Shown here in pieces: positions 36,956 to 44,899 of a stretch of 64,000 bases of DNA (positions are counted from its first letter, which is position 1; each line of letters begins with the position of its first letter). The translations under genes and the position numbers were made by a program. The notes below the pieces were generated by a model that made no database searches, was not told the origin of the DNA, and worked only from the letters and a program-made list of their open reading frames with translations. This DNA comes from CAWEQW01 sp963811365 (GTDB taxonomy: Bacteria; Actinomycetota; Actinomycetes; Propionibacteriales; Nocardioidaceae), in assembly GCA_963811365.1 (NCBI GenBank), contig CAWEQW010000008.1:1160126-1224125 (forward strand). Reading direction: 5' to 3'.

Positions 36956-38289
36956 AAGGCGGGCGCCGGGGCGGTCCGACCGCCCGCCCGCAGGACTACG
37001 TCGTCGGGCACGGCGACCCGGCGTACGGCGTCACGCACTACACCCTCGACCTGGTCTACAGCGTGCGCAGCAACCACCTGGAGGGCCATGCGGTGCTGAC
37101 CGCGGTGGCCTGCGCCGACCTGACCGAGCTCGCCCTGGACCTGCACGCGCTGCGGGTCGGCAAGGTCACCGTCGACGGCACCCGCGCCCGCTGGACGGTC
37201 AAGGGCGACCGCATCAGGGTCCGGCCGGTGACCCGGTTGCGTGCCGGCACGCCGTTCGAGCTGGCGGTCACCTACTCCGGAAGGCCCGTGCCCGTGCGGC
37301 AGCGGCATCTCGGCACCGCGGGCTGGGAGGAGCTCAGCGACGGGGTGATCGTCGCCGGGCAGCCGCACGGCGCGCCCTCGTGGTTCCCGTGCAACGACCG
37401 GCCCGGCGACAAGGCCTCCTACACGATGCGGATCACGGCGCCGAGCAGCTACCGGGTCGTCGCCAACGGCCGGCTCGTGGAGACCCATCGCCGCTCCAGC
37501 GCGACCCAGTGGACCTTCGAGCAGCGGCAGCCGATGGCGCCGTACCTCGCCACCGTGCAGATCGGCGACTACGCGTGGCTGGACCTGGATGCCGACGACC
37601 TGTCGGTGCCGGTCGGCGCCGCGGTCCCGCCGCGGCTCGTCGACGCCTTCTCGGGGGCGTTCGGCCGGCAGGTCGACATGGTCCGCACGTTCGCCCGGCT
37701 GTTCGGCGACTACCCGTTCGACACCTACAGCGTCGTGGTCACCGACGACGACCTGGAGATCCCCCTGGAGTCGCAGAGCCTGTCGACGTTCGGCGCCAAC
37801 CACGTCCACGAGGAGTGGGGCAACGTCCGGCTGGTGGCCCACGAGCTCGCCCACCAGTGGTTCGGCAACAGCCTGACGGTGGGCTCCTGGGCCGACATCT
37901 GGCTGCACGAGGGCTTCGCCTGCTACGCCGAGTGGCTCTGGTCGGAGGAGAGCGGCGGCAGCTCGACGCAGGAGCAGGCGGACAAGCACTGGACCAGGCT
38001 GGCGGGCCTCGACCAGGACCTGCTGCTGGCCGACCCCGGCCCGGAGCTGATGTTCGACGACCGCGTGTACAAGCGGGGGGCGCTGCTGCTGCACGCGCTG
38101 CGCACGACGGTCGGCGACCAGGCGTTCTTCGACCTGCTCCGCGCCTGGACCGCGGAGCATGCCTACGGGACGGTGTCGACCGAGCTGTTCACCCGGTTCG
38201 CCTCCGAGCGCACCGGGCGGGACCTCGGCCGGCTGTTCACCGCGTGGCTGACGAAGACCCGGCTGCCGGAGCTCCCTCGAAAAGGCTGA
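36952..38289 (+). CDS. M1 family zinc metallopeptidase
   Basis: 445 residues from GTG 36952, overlapping the synthetase stop (GTGA), so the two are translationally coupled. The zinc site is complete: His297-Glu298-x2-His301 in 'HELAHQWFGN' and Glu320 in 'WLHEGFACY'. The exopeptidase motif GxMEN is replaced by 'IPLESQSLSTF', keeping the Glu, as in several actinobacterial M1 enzymes. No signal peptide, so cytoplasmic. Shorter than classical PepN (about 850) because it lacks the C-terminal helical domain. Possible jobs: trimming, turnover or self-protection against a poly-amino acid made by the synthetase; inference only. Confidence 0.9.
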   Translation: MKGGRRGGPTARPQDYVVGHGDPAYGVTHYTLDLVYSVRSNHLEGHAVLTAVACADLTELALDLHALRVGKVTVDGTRARWTVKGDRIRVRPVTRLRAGTPFELAVTYSGRPVPVRQRHLGTAGWEELSDGVIVAGQPHGAPSWFPCNDRPGDKASYTMRITAPSSYRVVANGRLVETHRRSSATQWTFEQRQPMAPYLATVQIGDYAWLDLDADDLSVPVGAAVPPRLVDAFSGAFGRQVDMVRTFARLFGDYPFDTYSVVVTDDDLEIPLESQSLSTFGANHVHEEWGNVRLVAHELAHQWFGNSLTVGSWADIWLHEGFACYAEWLWSEESGGSSTQEQADKHWTRLAGLDQDLLLADPGPELMFDDRVYKRGALLLHALRTTVGDQAFFDLLRAWTAEHAYGTVSTELFTRFASERTGRDLGRLFTAWLTKTRLPELPRKG

Positions 38290-38875
38290 CCGTCGGCGCC
38301 CGGTCCGACAGGACCGTCAGGCAGCCGACCAGGCCCGGTCCGGGCGCGAGGTCGGTGAGCCAGGAACGCCGGCCGGCCGCGGCCAGGGGTGCGCAGGCGA
38401 CCACCGCCGGAGCCGCCGGCGGCTCGGTCAGCCGCACCGACGCCGGGTCCATCGCGAGCCCGACTCCGAGCGCCTTCAGCAGCGACTCCTTGCGTGCCCA
38501 CAGCCGGGCGAGGCCGTCGGTGCCCTCGACCCGCTCCGCCGGGTGCCGTGCCACCGCCCGCACCGCCGTGGCGGAGTCCCCGGCGACCCGCTCGACGTCC
38601 ACCCCGACGACCGCTCCACCACGGCCGAGAGCGGCCGCGCTGAGGCGCGCCGTTCGGCTGATGCTCACCGTCCATGCCGACGGACGTCCCCCGACCAGGA
38701 GGTGCGGGCGGCCGTGGTCGCTTCCCCCGCACCGCGGACACAGGTGGCCGAGTGCCACGTCGCCGACCCCTGCGCCGGCGAGGTCTGCGGCCCGCTGCCG
38801 CAGCACGCGGACCACCCAGCGCGGGTCCGTGGTGTGCCGCAGCCACACGTCGACTGCGGGTGGTTGGCCGCTCAT
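38237..38875 (-). CDS. 4'-Phosphopantetheinyl transferase, Sfp type
   Basis: 212 residues. 'GVDVERVAGDS' (magnesium-binding Asp and Glu) and 'LWARKESLLKALG' (W-x2-KES-x3-K) are the two PPTase signatures; 'HGRPHL' further upstream matches motif 1. It converts apo carrier proteins to the holo form by attaching phosphopantetheine to Ser; Ser529 of the adjacent synthetase is the obvious local target. The gene is convergent with the M1 peptidase gene and their 3' ends overlap by 53 bases. Confidence 0.9.
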   Translation of the reverse strand: MSGQPPAVDVWLRHTTDPRWVVRVLRQRAADLAGAGVGDVALGHLCPRCGGSDHGRPHLLVGGRPSAWTVSISRTARLSAAALGRGGAVVGVDVERVAGDSATAVRAVARHPAERVEGTDGLARLWARKESLLKALGVGLAMDPASVRLTEPPAAPAVVACAPLAAAGRRSWLTDLAPGPGLVGCLTVLSDRAPTVSLFEGAPAAGSSSATR

Positions 38876-38894
38876 CGCCTCGATCGTAGAGCGC

Positions 38895-40131
38895 TCAGCC
38901 GGCCGGCGGCGCCGCGGAGAGCTCGCTGAGGCGCTCGCGAAGGAAGGCGCGCTCCTGCGTGGACGGCGCCCGCTCCAGCGCGGCGGCGTACGCGTCCGCG
39001 GCAGGTCGCAGAGCGCCGAGCCGCTCCAGCTGCGCGGCCCGGCAGGAGTGCCAGAGGTAGAACCCGTCCAGCCCGGCGACCGCGTCGAGCGCGGCGAGCC
39101 CGGCCTCCGGACCGTCGCGCTCACCGACCGCGACCGCACGGTTGAGCCGTACGACCGGCGTGTCCTCGACGCGCAGCAGCGCGTCGTAGAGCGCGACGAT
39201 CTCGTCCCGGTCAGTGTCGGCGTACGTCGCGGCCTCCGCGTGACAGGCGGCGATCGCGGCCTGGATCTCGAAGCGGCCGGCGGCCGGACGGCTGCGCCGC
39301 AGTGCGTCCCGGACCAGCGACACGCCCTCCGCGATCGCCGCCCCGTCCCACTGGCTGCGGTCCTGGTCCGCGAGGCGCAGCAGCCGTCCCCGGGCATCGG
39401 TCCGGGTGCTCCGCCGGGCGTCGGTGAGCAGCATCAGCGCGAGCAGCCCCTCCAGCGACGCCTCGTCGGGCATCAGGGCCACCAGCAGGCGGCCCAGCCG
39501 GAGCGCCTCGTCGCAGAGCTCGGGGCGCACCAGTGAGGGCGCCCCGGCGTGGCCGGCGGTGAACAGCAGATGGACGGTCGTGGCGACCGCGTCCAGCCGG
39601 TCCGGCAGCTCCTCGGCGTCGGGCACCCGGTAGGCGATGCCGGCCGCGGAGATCTTCTGCTTCGCCCGGGAGAGCCGCTTGGCGACCACCGCCTCCGACA
39701 CCAGGAGCAGCCTGGCCACGTCGGAGGTGGCCAGGCCGCAGAGCAGGCGGAGGCTGAGCGCCACCTGCGCCTCCCGGGACAGCGCCGGGTGACAGCAGGT
39801 GAACACCAGCCGGAGCAGGTCGTCGGTGATCTGCGAGTCTGGCACGTCACGCCACCCGGTGAGCGCGGCCAGCCGGACGGCCTCGACCTCCTTGTCGTGC
39901 CGCTTGGCCTCGCGACGGGCCACGTCCACCGCAGCGTTGCGCGCCGTCGTGAGCAGCCAGCGGCGCGGTTGTCCGGCACCCCGTCGACCGGCCAGCGGCG
40001 CAGTGCGGCGACGGTCGCCTTGGACACTGCGTCCTCGCGGCGCCGAGGCTCCCGGTACCCGGACGAGGGCCGCCAGCACAGCGGCCCTCGTCGCGGACCA
40101 GGGCGGAGAGCCGCTCCTCAGCAGTGCTCAA
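38895..40131 (-). pseudogene. ECF-type RNA polymerase sigma factor with C-terminal TPR-like domain, N-terminus frameshifted
   Basis: From 'RRWLLTTARNAAVDVARREA' to the end the frame is clean: sigma region 4 ('LLCGLATSDVARLLLVSEAV'), then the long helical C-terminal extension ('LEGLLALMLLTDARR', 'LYDALLRVEDTPVVRLNRA') that marks the SigJ-like/ECF42 group, about 410 residues in all. The first 150 bases (39960-40110) code for sigma region 2 in pieces over three frames: 'STAEERLSALVRDEGR', 'LAALVRV', 'TGSLGAA', 'SKATVAALRRWPVDGVPDN'. About four small indels must be present. The presumed start is TTG 40131. ECF42 genes are paired with a DGPF/YciI gene, as found here. Confidence 0.78.
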
Positions 40132-40143
40132 CGGCTCGAGGAG

Positions 40144-40494
40144 TCACATCGGCAGGACGGGTCGCACCTCGACGGCTCCCTCGCCGTCCCAGGCGGCCGG
40201 GATCTGCGCCGCGAGGCCCACCGCAGCGTCGAGGTCGGCGGCCTCGAGCAGGTAGAACCCGGCCAGCACCTCCTTCGACTCCGCGAACGGCCCGTCGGTG
40301 GTCATCACCTCGCCGCCCTTGCCCCCGAGGACCCGCACCGTGGTGGCGGTGCTCGTCGGGTGCAGCGCGGCACCGCCCTGGATGGCCGGACCGGCCGCCT
40401 CCCCGAAGGCGGCGTAGTCGCTGGTCGACTTCAGCTCCTCCGGCGAGGACCAGTCGCCGTCGTGGGTGTAGATGAGTGCGGCGTACAGCGTCAT
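40144..40494 (-). CDS. YciI/DGPF domain protein
   Basis: 116 residues. ATG 40494 is fixed by GGAGGAA seven bases upstream. 'MTTDGPFAESKEVLAGFYLL' contains the DGPF motif and the body is a YCII-related ferredoxin-like fold. Such proteins are coded directly upstream of ECF sigma factors of the ECF42 group, as here (12-base gap), and their role, perhaps as a sensor or small-molecule enzyme, is not settled. Confidence 0.92.
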   Translation of the reverse strand: MTLYAALIYTHDGDWSSPEELKSTSDYAAFGEAAGPAIQGGAALHPTSTATTVRVLGGKGGEVMTTDGPFAESKEVLAGFYLLEAADLDAAVGLAAQIPAAWDGEGAVEVRPVLPM

Positions 40495-40731
40495 CTCGGG
40501 TTCCTCCTCGTTGACCGGCCCGGTGCCCATCACCGGACTCATCTTGAAGACGAACGGGCGGCGATGGGAAGGACAGCACCGCGAGAGAATCCCGCGGCCC
40601 CGGCTTCGCACATGGGGCAATCCGGGCGACCGGGGCGCGAAAGGTGTACGGGAGGTGAACAGATCCGGGTTCCCTTGTGCCGCCGCCGCGGCGGGCATTT
40701 GCATAGGAGGGTGACTACCGACATCAGCACC

Positions 40732-40911
40732 ATGGAGGTGGAGAGGACGCTGGTCGCTGCCCTGGTCAGCGAGCTGCCGGGGCGCAGTCCTCTTCAGATC
40801 ACGACGGCCGTGCTCGACGCCATCGACGAGTCGACCGCACGCACCGCCACGATCGACCCCGCGCTGGTCACCCGTTCCGCACGGGTCCGGCTGGGCGCGC
40901 CGCCCGTCTGA
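40732..40911 (+). CDS. Small helical protein, unknown
   Basis: 59 residues: 'MEVERTLVAALVSELPGRSP' then 'QITTAVLDAIDESTARTATI'. Three predicted helices; size and pattern are like the small three-helix protein at 5769-6080, but similarity is weak. A GTG at 40711 directly behind AGGAGG is in frame; the spacing there is too short, so ATG 40732 is preferred. Divergent from the sigma-factor gene pair. Confidence 0.5.
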   Translation: MEVERTLVAALVSELPGRSPLQITTAVLDAIDESTARTATIDPALVTRSARVRLGAPPV

Positions 40912-40923
40912 GCCGCCCCGCCC

Positions 40924-41529
40924 TCAGGTGGTGCCCGGCAGCACCGGCGCCGCCGCGTAGCGCCGCAGCAGCGTCGAGCTCCTGCTGCCGTGGACCGCGT
41001 GCCGGACGACCGAGCCGACCCCCGCACCGATGATCGCGCCGGTGATCACGTCACCCGGGTAGTGCACACCGGTGTGCACGCGTGAGTAGCCCACCGCGCT
41101 GGCCGCGAGCCGCAGCACCGTGTCGATCTGAGGGACGACTCCACCGACCGCGGTCGAGAAGGCGAACGCCGACGCCGTGTGGCCGGACGGGTAGGAACGG
41201 GAGGTCGGCATCCGTACGACGTGGGTGCGCACGCTCTCCTCGCGCAGCGGCCGTCGGCGGCGTACGACGGGCTTGACCGCCACGTTGACCACCGCGGAGG
41301 TGATCGCCACCGCGGTTATCCCGCCGACCGCGGCCTGCCGGAGCCGGGGCCCGGACAGGCTCATGCCGACAGCGACGGTGAGCCAGATCTTGGAGTGGTC
41401 GGCCGCCCGCGACAGCCCTGCCACGGCACGGTCCAGCGTCGGGGTGGGGGTGGCGTGCACCGCGGCGTACACGGCCCGGTCCAGCTCCACGAGCTCCCTG
41501 CCCGCAGTGAGCAGCCGTTCGCGCATCAT
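40924..41529 (-). CDS. PAP2 superfamily phosphatase
   Basis: 201 residues, five or six transmembrane helices. The three phosphatase motifs are present: 'KPVVRRRRP', 'PSGHTAS' and 'SRVHTGVHYPGDV', carrying the catalytic His residues. Substrates of such membrane enzymes are lipid phosphates, e.g. phosphatidic acid or undecaprenyl pyrophosphate. A relic of a lipid-kinase C-terminus lies directly upstream on the same strand. Confidence 0.9.
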   Translation of the reverse strand: MMRERLLTAGRELVELDRAVYAAVHATPTPTLDRAVAGLSRAADHSKIWLTVAVGMSLSGPRLRQAAVGGITAVAITSAVVNVAVKPVVRRRRPLREESVRTHVVRMPTSRSYPSGHTASAFAFSTAVGGVVPQIDTVLRLAASAVGYSRVHTGVHYPGDVITGAIIGAGVGSVVRHAVHGSRSSTLLRRYAAAPVLPGTT

Positions 41530-41581
41530 CGGGCCATCCTGCCTCACCCAGCGACGGTCGGCAGCCAGAGTGGCCGCCAGC

Positions 41582-41722
41582 TCCAGGCCGTATCGAGCAT
41601 CGCACCGGGGCCGGGAGAACGACCGCCTCGCCGTCGACGCCCACGGTGATCTCGGCGGAGTCCGCGTCGACGACCACCGGCGGCACCTCGCGCTCGGGTA
41701 TCGGGTCGACCGCTCCACGCTC
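41582..41722 (-). pseudogene. C-terminal fragment of a diacylglycerol kinase-like gene
   Basis: The frame reads 'VPPVVVDADSAEITVGVDGE' followed by 'AVVLPAPVRCSIRPG', which is typical of the C-terminal beta lobe of DAGK family kinases. No catalytic domain is found upstream, so only a stub remains. Kinase and PAP2 phosphatase genes are often neighbours in actinobacteria, which fits an eroded gene pair. Confidence 0.5.
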
Positions 41723-41837
41723 GCCAGCGCGGCACGCCCCGCGTTCTCCCGGCACGCAGCGCCCGGGACATCACTCCCCCGGGATGAATCCCCGCCGATC
41801 GCCGGTGCCGGCGCGCCCCGGTTGCCAAGATGCCGGT

Positions 41838-43292
41838 ATGACGACAGCCGGCCGGGTGCACGCCTTCGCGGACGATGCGCTCGGTCACGGCGACGCGACC
41901 GAGGTCGCGGAGCGGGTTCGGTCCGGCGTGGTGAGCGCCGCGGAGGTGTGCGCCGCAGCGATCGAGCGCGCCGAGCGGATGCAGCCGCTCCTGTCCGCCG
42001 TGGCGGTGACCGACCACGAGCGAGCCCTCGCGGCCGCAGGCGTGCGTCGGCGAGGACCGTTCGCCGGGGTGCCGACGTACGTCAAGGACAACGACGACGT
42101 CGCCGGGCTGCCCACCTCGCAGGGCAGCGACGCGTTCACCCCGTCCGCGGCCCGCACCGACAGCCCCTTCGTGGTCCAGCTCAAGAGCACCGGCCCGACC
42201 GTGGTCGGCAAGAGCCGGCTGCCGGAGTTCGGCTTCAACGCGACGACCGAGTTCCGCTCCGCAGGCCCCGTGCACAACCCCTGGGCCCTTGCACGCTCCG
42301 CCGGCGGCTCCTCCGGCGGCGCGGCCGCCCTGGTCGCGGCCGGGGTGGTGCCGTTGGCGCACGCCAACGACGGCGGCGGGTCCACCCGGATCCCGGCCGC
42401 CGCGTGCGGTCTCGTGGGGCTCAAGCCCACCCGTGGCCGGCTCGTCCCCGACCCGCTCGAGCGGATCCTGCCGGTGGGTGTGGTGACCGAGGGGGTGCTG
42501 ACCCGCAGCGTGCGAGACACCGCCCGGTTCTACGCGGCCGCGGAGCGCGCCTGGCGCAACCCGCACCTGCCTCCCGTCCGCCTCGTCGAGGGCCCGAGCC
42601 GGACCCGGCTGCGCGTCGGGGTGGTGCTCGACGGGCTCACCGGGGTGCCGGTCGACGCGCAGACGCGCGGCTGCGTCCTGGCCACCGCCGAGCTGCTCGC
42701 CGACCTGGGCCACGAGGTGGCGGAGCGGCCGAACCCGGCGGATCCGCGGTTCGGCGAGGACTTCGCCCTGTACTGGGGCCTGCTGGCCCTGGCCGTGGTC
42801 CGCGCCGGCGCCCGGATGTTCGGCCCGGACTTCGACGCGAGCAGGACCGACAACCTGACCCACGGGCTCGCGCAGATGTGCCGCCGCGGCCTGGTACGCG
42901 TGCCCGGGATGGTCCGGCGGCTGCGCAGCACGACGAGGACCTACCGCGCCGCGTTCGAGGACGTCGACGTCCTGCTGTCACCCACGGTCGGCCACCCCGC
43001 GCCGCTGCTCGGCCACCTCGCCCCGACGCTTCCCTTCGACGTGCTCTACCAGCGGCTCGAGGCGTACGTCGGCTTCACCCCGTTCCACAACACCGCCGGA
43101 GGACCGGCCGCCTCGCTGCCCGCAGGACTGACCTCGGAGGGGATGCCGATCGGGTGCCAGCTCTCGGCGGACCTCGGTGACGAGCGCACGCTGCTCGAGC
43201 TGGCCTTCGAGATCGAGCAGGCCAGGCCGTGGCCGCGGATCACCGACGTGCCGGCAGAGCCGGGATCGTCGGACACGGCGCGTGCGTGGTAG
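41838..43292 (+). CDS. Amidase (amidase signature family)
   Basis: 484 residues. The Ser-cis-Ser-Lys triad is visible: Lys83 in 'YVKDNDD', cis-Ser158 in 'AGGSSGGA' and nucleophile Ser182 in 'DGGGSTRIPAA'. The usual 'FGFNATTE' segment also occurs. Members hydrolyse carboxamides of many kinds; 6-aminohexanoate-cyclic-dimer hydrolase-like amidases look closest to my eye, but substrate assignment is not safe. The 3' end overlaps the convergent EamA gene by 53 bases. Confidence 0.92.
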   Translation: MTTAGRVHAFADDALGHGDATEVAERVRSGVVSAAEVCAAAIERAERMQPLLSAVAVTDHERALAAAGVRRRGPFAGVPTYVKDNDDVAGLPTSQGSDAFTPSAARTDSPFVVQLKSTGPTVVGKSRLPEFGFNATTEFRSAGPVHNPWALARSAGGSSGGAAALVAAGVVPLAHANDGGGSTRIPAAACGLVGLKPTRGRLVPDPLERILPVGVVTEGVLTRSVRDTARFYAAAERAWRNPHLPPVRLVEGPSRTRLRVGVVLDGLTGVPVDAQTRGCVLATAELLADLGHEVAERPNPADPRFGEDFALYWGLLALAVVRAGARMFGPDFDASRTDNLTHGLAQMCRRGLVRVPGMVRRLRSTTRTYRAAFEDVDVLLSPTVGHPAPLLGHLAPTLPFDVLYQRLEAYVGFTPFHNTAGGPAASLPAGLTSEGMPIGCQLSADLGDERTLLELAFEIEQARPWPRITDVPAEPGSSDTARAW

Positions 43293-44229
43293 GAGCCTGG
43301 GGCGCCGGCGGCCGCGCTTCGCCGAGCTTGACGGCGACGACCCCGGCGAGGATCAGCAGGCCGCCCGCGAGCTGCACCGGCCGGGGCAGCTCGGCCAGCA
43401 GCAGCCAGGCGAACACCACCCCGGCGACCACCTCGAGCAGCGCCACGAACGATGCCAGGCGGGACCCGAGCCGGCGTCCGGCGGCGATGCCCGAGGTGTA
43501 GGCGACGCCCGCCGTCACCAGGCCCAGCACGACGAGCGGCAGCCACCACGCGACCGGCCGGCCGGCGTACGTCGTCGGCAGGCTGGACGCGTGCAGCGGC
43601 AGCACGCCGACGGCGCCGAGCCCGCCCAGGAACAGCGCGCCGACGACGAGGCCCGCAGCGGCCAGCGCCAGCGGGGGCAGGCCGTTGCCCTCGTCGGCCG
43701 AGACCAGGAAGTACGTCGCAGCGCCGACCATCGCGCCGAGCGCCCACAGCACCCCGGTCGGGTTCACCACCGCTCCCGCGAGGAGGTCGAGGACCAGCAC
43801 CAGCCCCAGCGCTGCCAGCCCCGCCCCCACCAGTGTCAGGGGGCCGGGCCGCTCGCCGCGCCGGGCCCAGAGCCACACCACCACGGCCGCAGGGGCGGTG
43901 TACTCGATGAGCAGCGCCGGGCCGACCTGCATGTGCGCCACCGCGGAGAAGTAGCAGAACTGGGCACCGGCCACCGCGAGCAGGCCGTACAGGACGACGA
44001 GCCCGGTGTTGCGGACCAGCAGGTTCCAGCGGCCGCGCAGCGCGAGCGCGCCGAAGGGCGCCACCACGAGTCCGGCCAGCGCGATGCGCACCAGCACGAC
44101 CGCGCCCGGCGTCCAGCCGGTGTCGAGGAGCCCCCGCGCGAGGGCGCCGGACATCCCGAAGCTGGTCGCGGACAGCAGCGCGAAACCGAGACCGCTCGCG
44201 ACCCGCTCCTCAGGAGTCATGATCTGCAT
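43240..44229 (-). CDS. EamA/RhtA-type drug/metabolite transporter
   Basis: 329 residues with ten predicted membrane helices in two EamA repeats ('LSATSFGMSGALARGLLDTG' at the start, 'ATYFLVSADEGNGLPP' between). Such proteins export amino acids (RhtA: homoserine, threonine) or metabolites. ATG 44229 or 44220. Only 39 bases separate it from the divergent CGNR gene. Confidence 0.9.
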   Translation of the reverse strand: MQIMTPEERVASGLGFALLSATSFGMSGALARGLLDTGWTPGAVVLVRIALAGLVVAPFGALALRGRWNLLVRNTGLVVLYGLLAVAGAQFCYFSAVAHMQVGPALLIEYTAPAAVVVWLWARRGERPGPLTLVGAGLAALGLVLVLDLLAGAVVNPTGVLWALGAMVGAATYFLVSADEGNGLPPLALAAAGLVVGALFLGGLGAVGVLPLHASSLPTTYAGRPVAWWLPLVVLGLVTAGVAYTSGIAAGRRLGSRLASFVALLEVVAGVVFAWLLLAELPRPVQLAGGLLILAGVVAVKLGEARPPAPQAPTTHAPCPTIPALPARR

Positions 44230-44268
44230 GGGTCATGACGCTACGCAGTCGTGCGATAACCTGTCAAT

Positions 44269-44814
44269 GTGGTTTTCGCTCATGACGCCGAGCTGGCCCT
44301 CCAGTCCGCGGTCGACCTGGTGAACACCGGCGAGCCGCCGGACACGATGACCTCGCCCGCCGACCTCGCCGGCTGGTACGCCGGCTGGTCATACACCGGG
44401 CGGCTCGACGGCGATGACGCCGAGCTCGACGCCGTACGACGTCTCCGGCCGGTGCTGCGCAGGCTGCTGACCAGCGACCGGGACGCCGCCGTCGAACAGG
44501 TCAACGCGATGCTGGCCGAGGCACGTGCCGTCCCCCGACTGGTGCGCCACGAGCCGTTCGACTGGCACGTGCACGCGGTCGGACCCGACGCACCGCTCGC
44601 CACCCGGATCACGGTCGAGACCGCGATGGCGATGATCGACGTGATCCGCGCCGACGAGCTGTCGCGGCTCGGGGTCTGCGCCGTCCGCGACTGCGCGGGG
44701 CTGGTGCTCGACCTGTCCCGCAACCGGTCCCGGCGGTTCTGCAGCACGGCCTGCGGCAACCGGTACGCCGCGGCCGCCTACCGTGCGCGACGGGCCGGTC
44801 GCGCGGCACAGTAG
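44269..44814 (+). CDS. CGNR zinc-finger (ABATE) domain protein
   Basis: 181 residues. The C-terminal zinc finger 'CAVRDCAGLVLDLS' ... 'RRFCSTACGNRYAAAAYRAR' contains the CGNR motif; the N-terminal part is the ABATE stress-related helical domain ('FAHDAELALQSAVDLVNT'). Probably a DNA-binding regulator. The GTG lies 15 bases after GATAAC, a -10-like element, so the mRNA may be nearly leaderless. Being divergent from the EamA exporter, it may regulate it. Confidence 0.88.
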   Translation: MVFAHDAELALQSAVDLVNTGEPPDTMTSPADLAGWYAGWSYTGRLDGDDAELDAVRRLRPVLRRLLTSDRDAAVEQVNAMLAEARAVPRLVRHEPFDWHVHAVGPDAPLATRITVETAMAMIDVIRADELSRLGVCAVRDCAGLVLDLSRNRSRRFCSTACGNRYAAAAYRARRAGRAAQ

Positions 44815-44899
44815 GGCGACGACCTCCAGCACGGCTGCGCGGCGCACACCGAGACCTACCGGGGCCGGCTCGTGCGCCTGGTCGAGGCCTGCTGAGCGC

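Noticed and set aside
41544..42863. Minus-strand frame of 439 codons opposite the amidase gene
   Set aside because: The amidase catalytic triad lies on the plus strand; the antisense text has no motif.
44815..44893. Short open piece 'HGCAAHTETYRGRLVRLVEAC' after the CGNR gene
   Set aside because: Could be the tail of a lost gene, but it is too short to assign and has no start.
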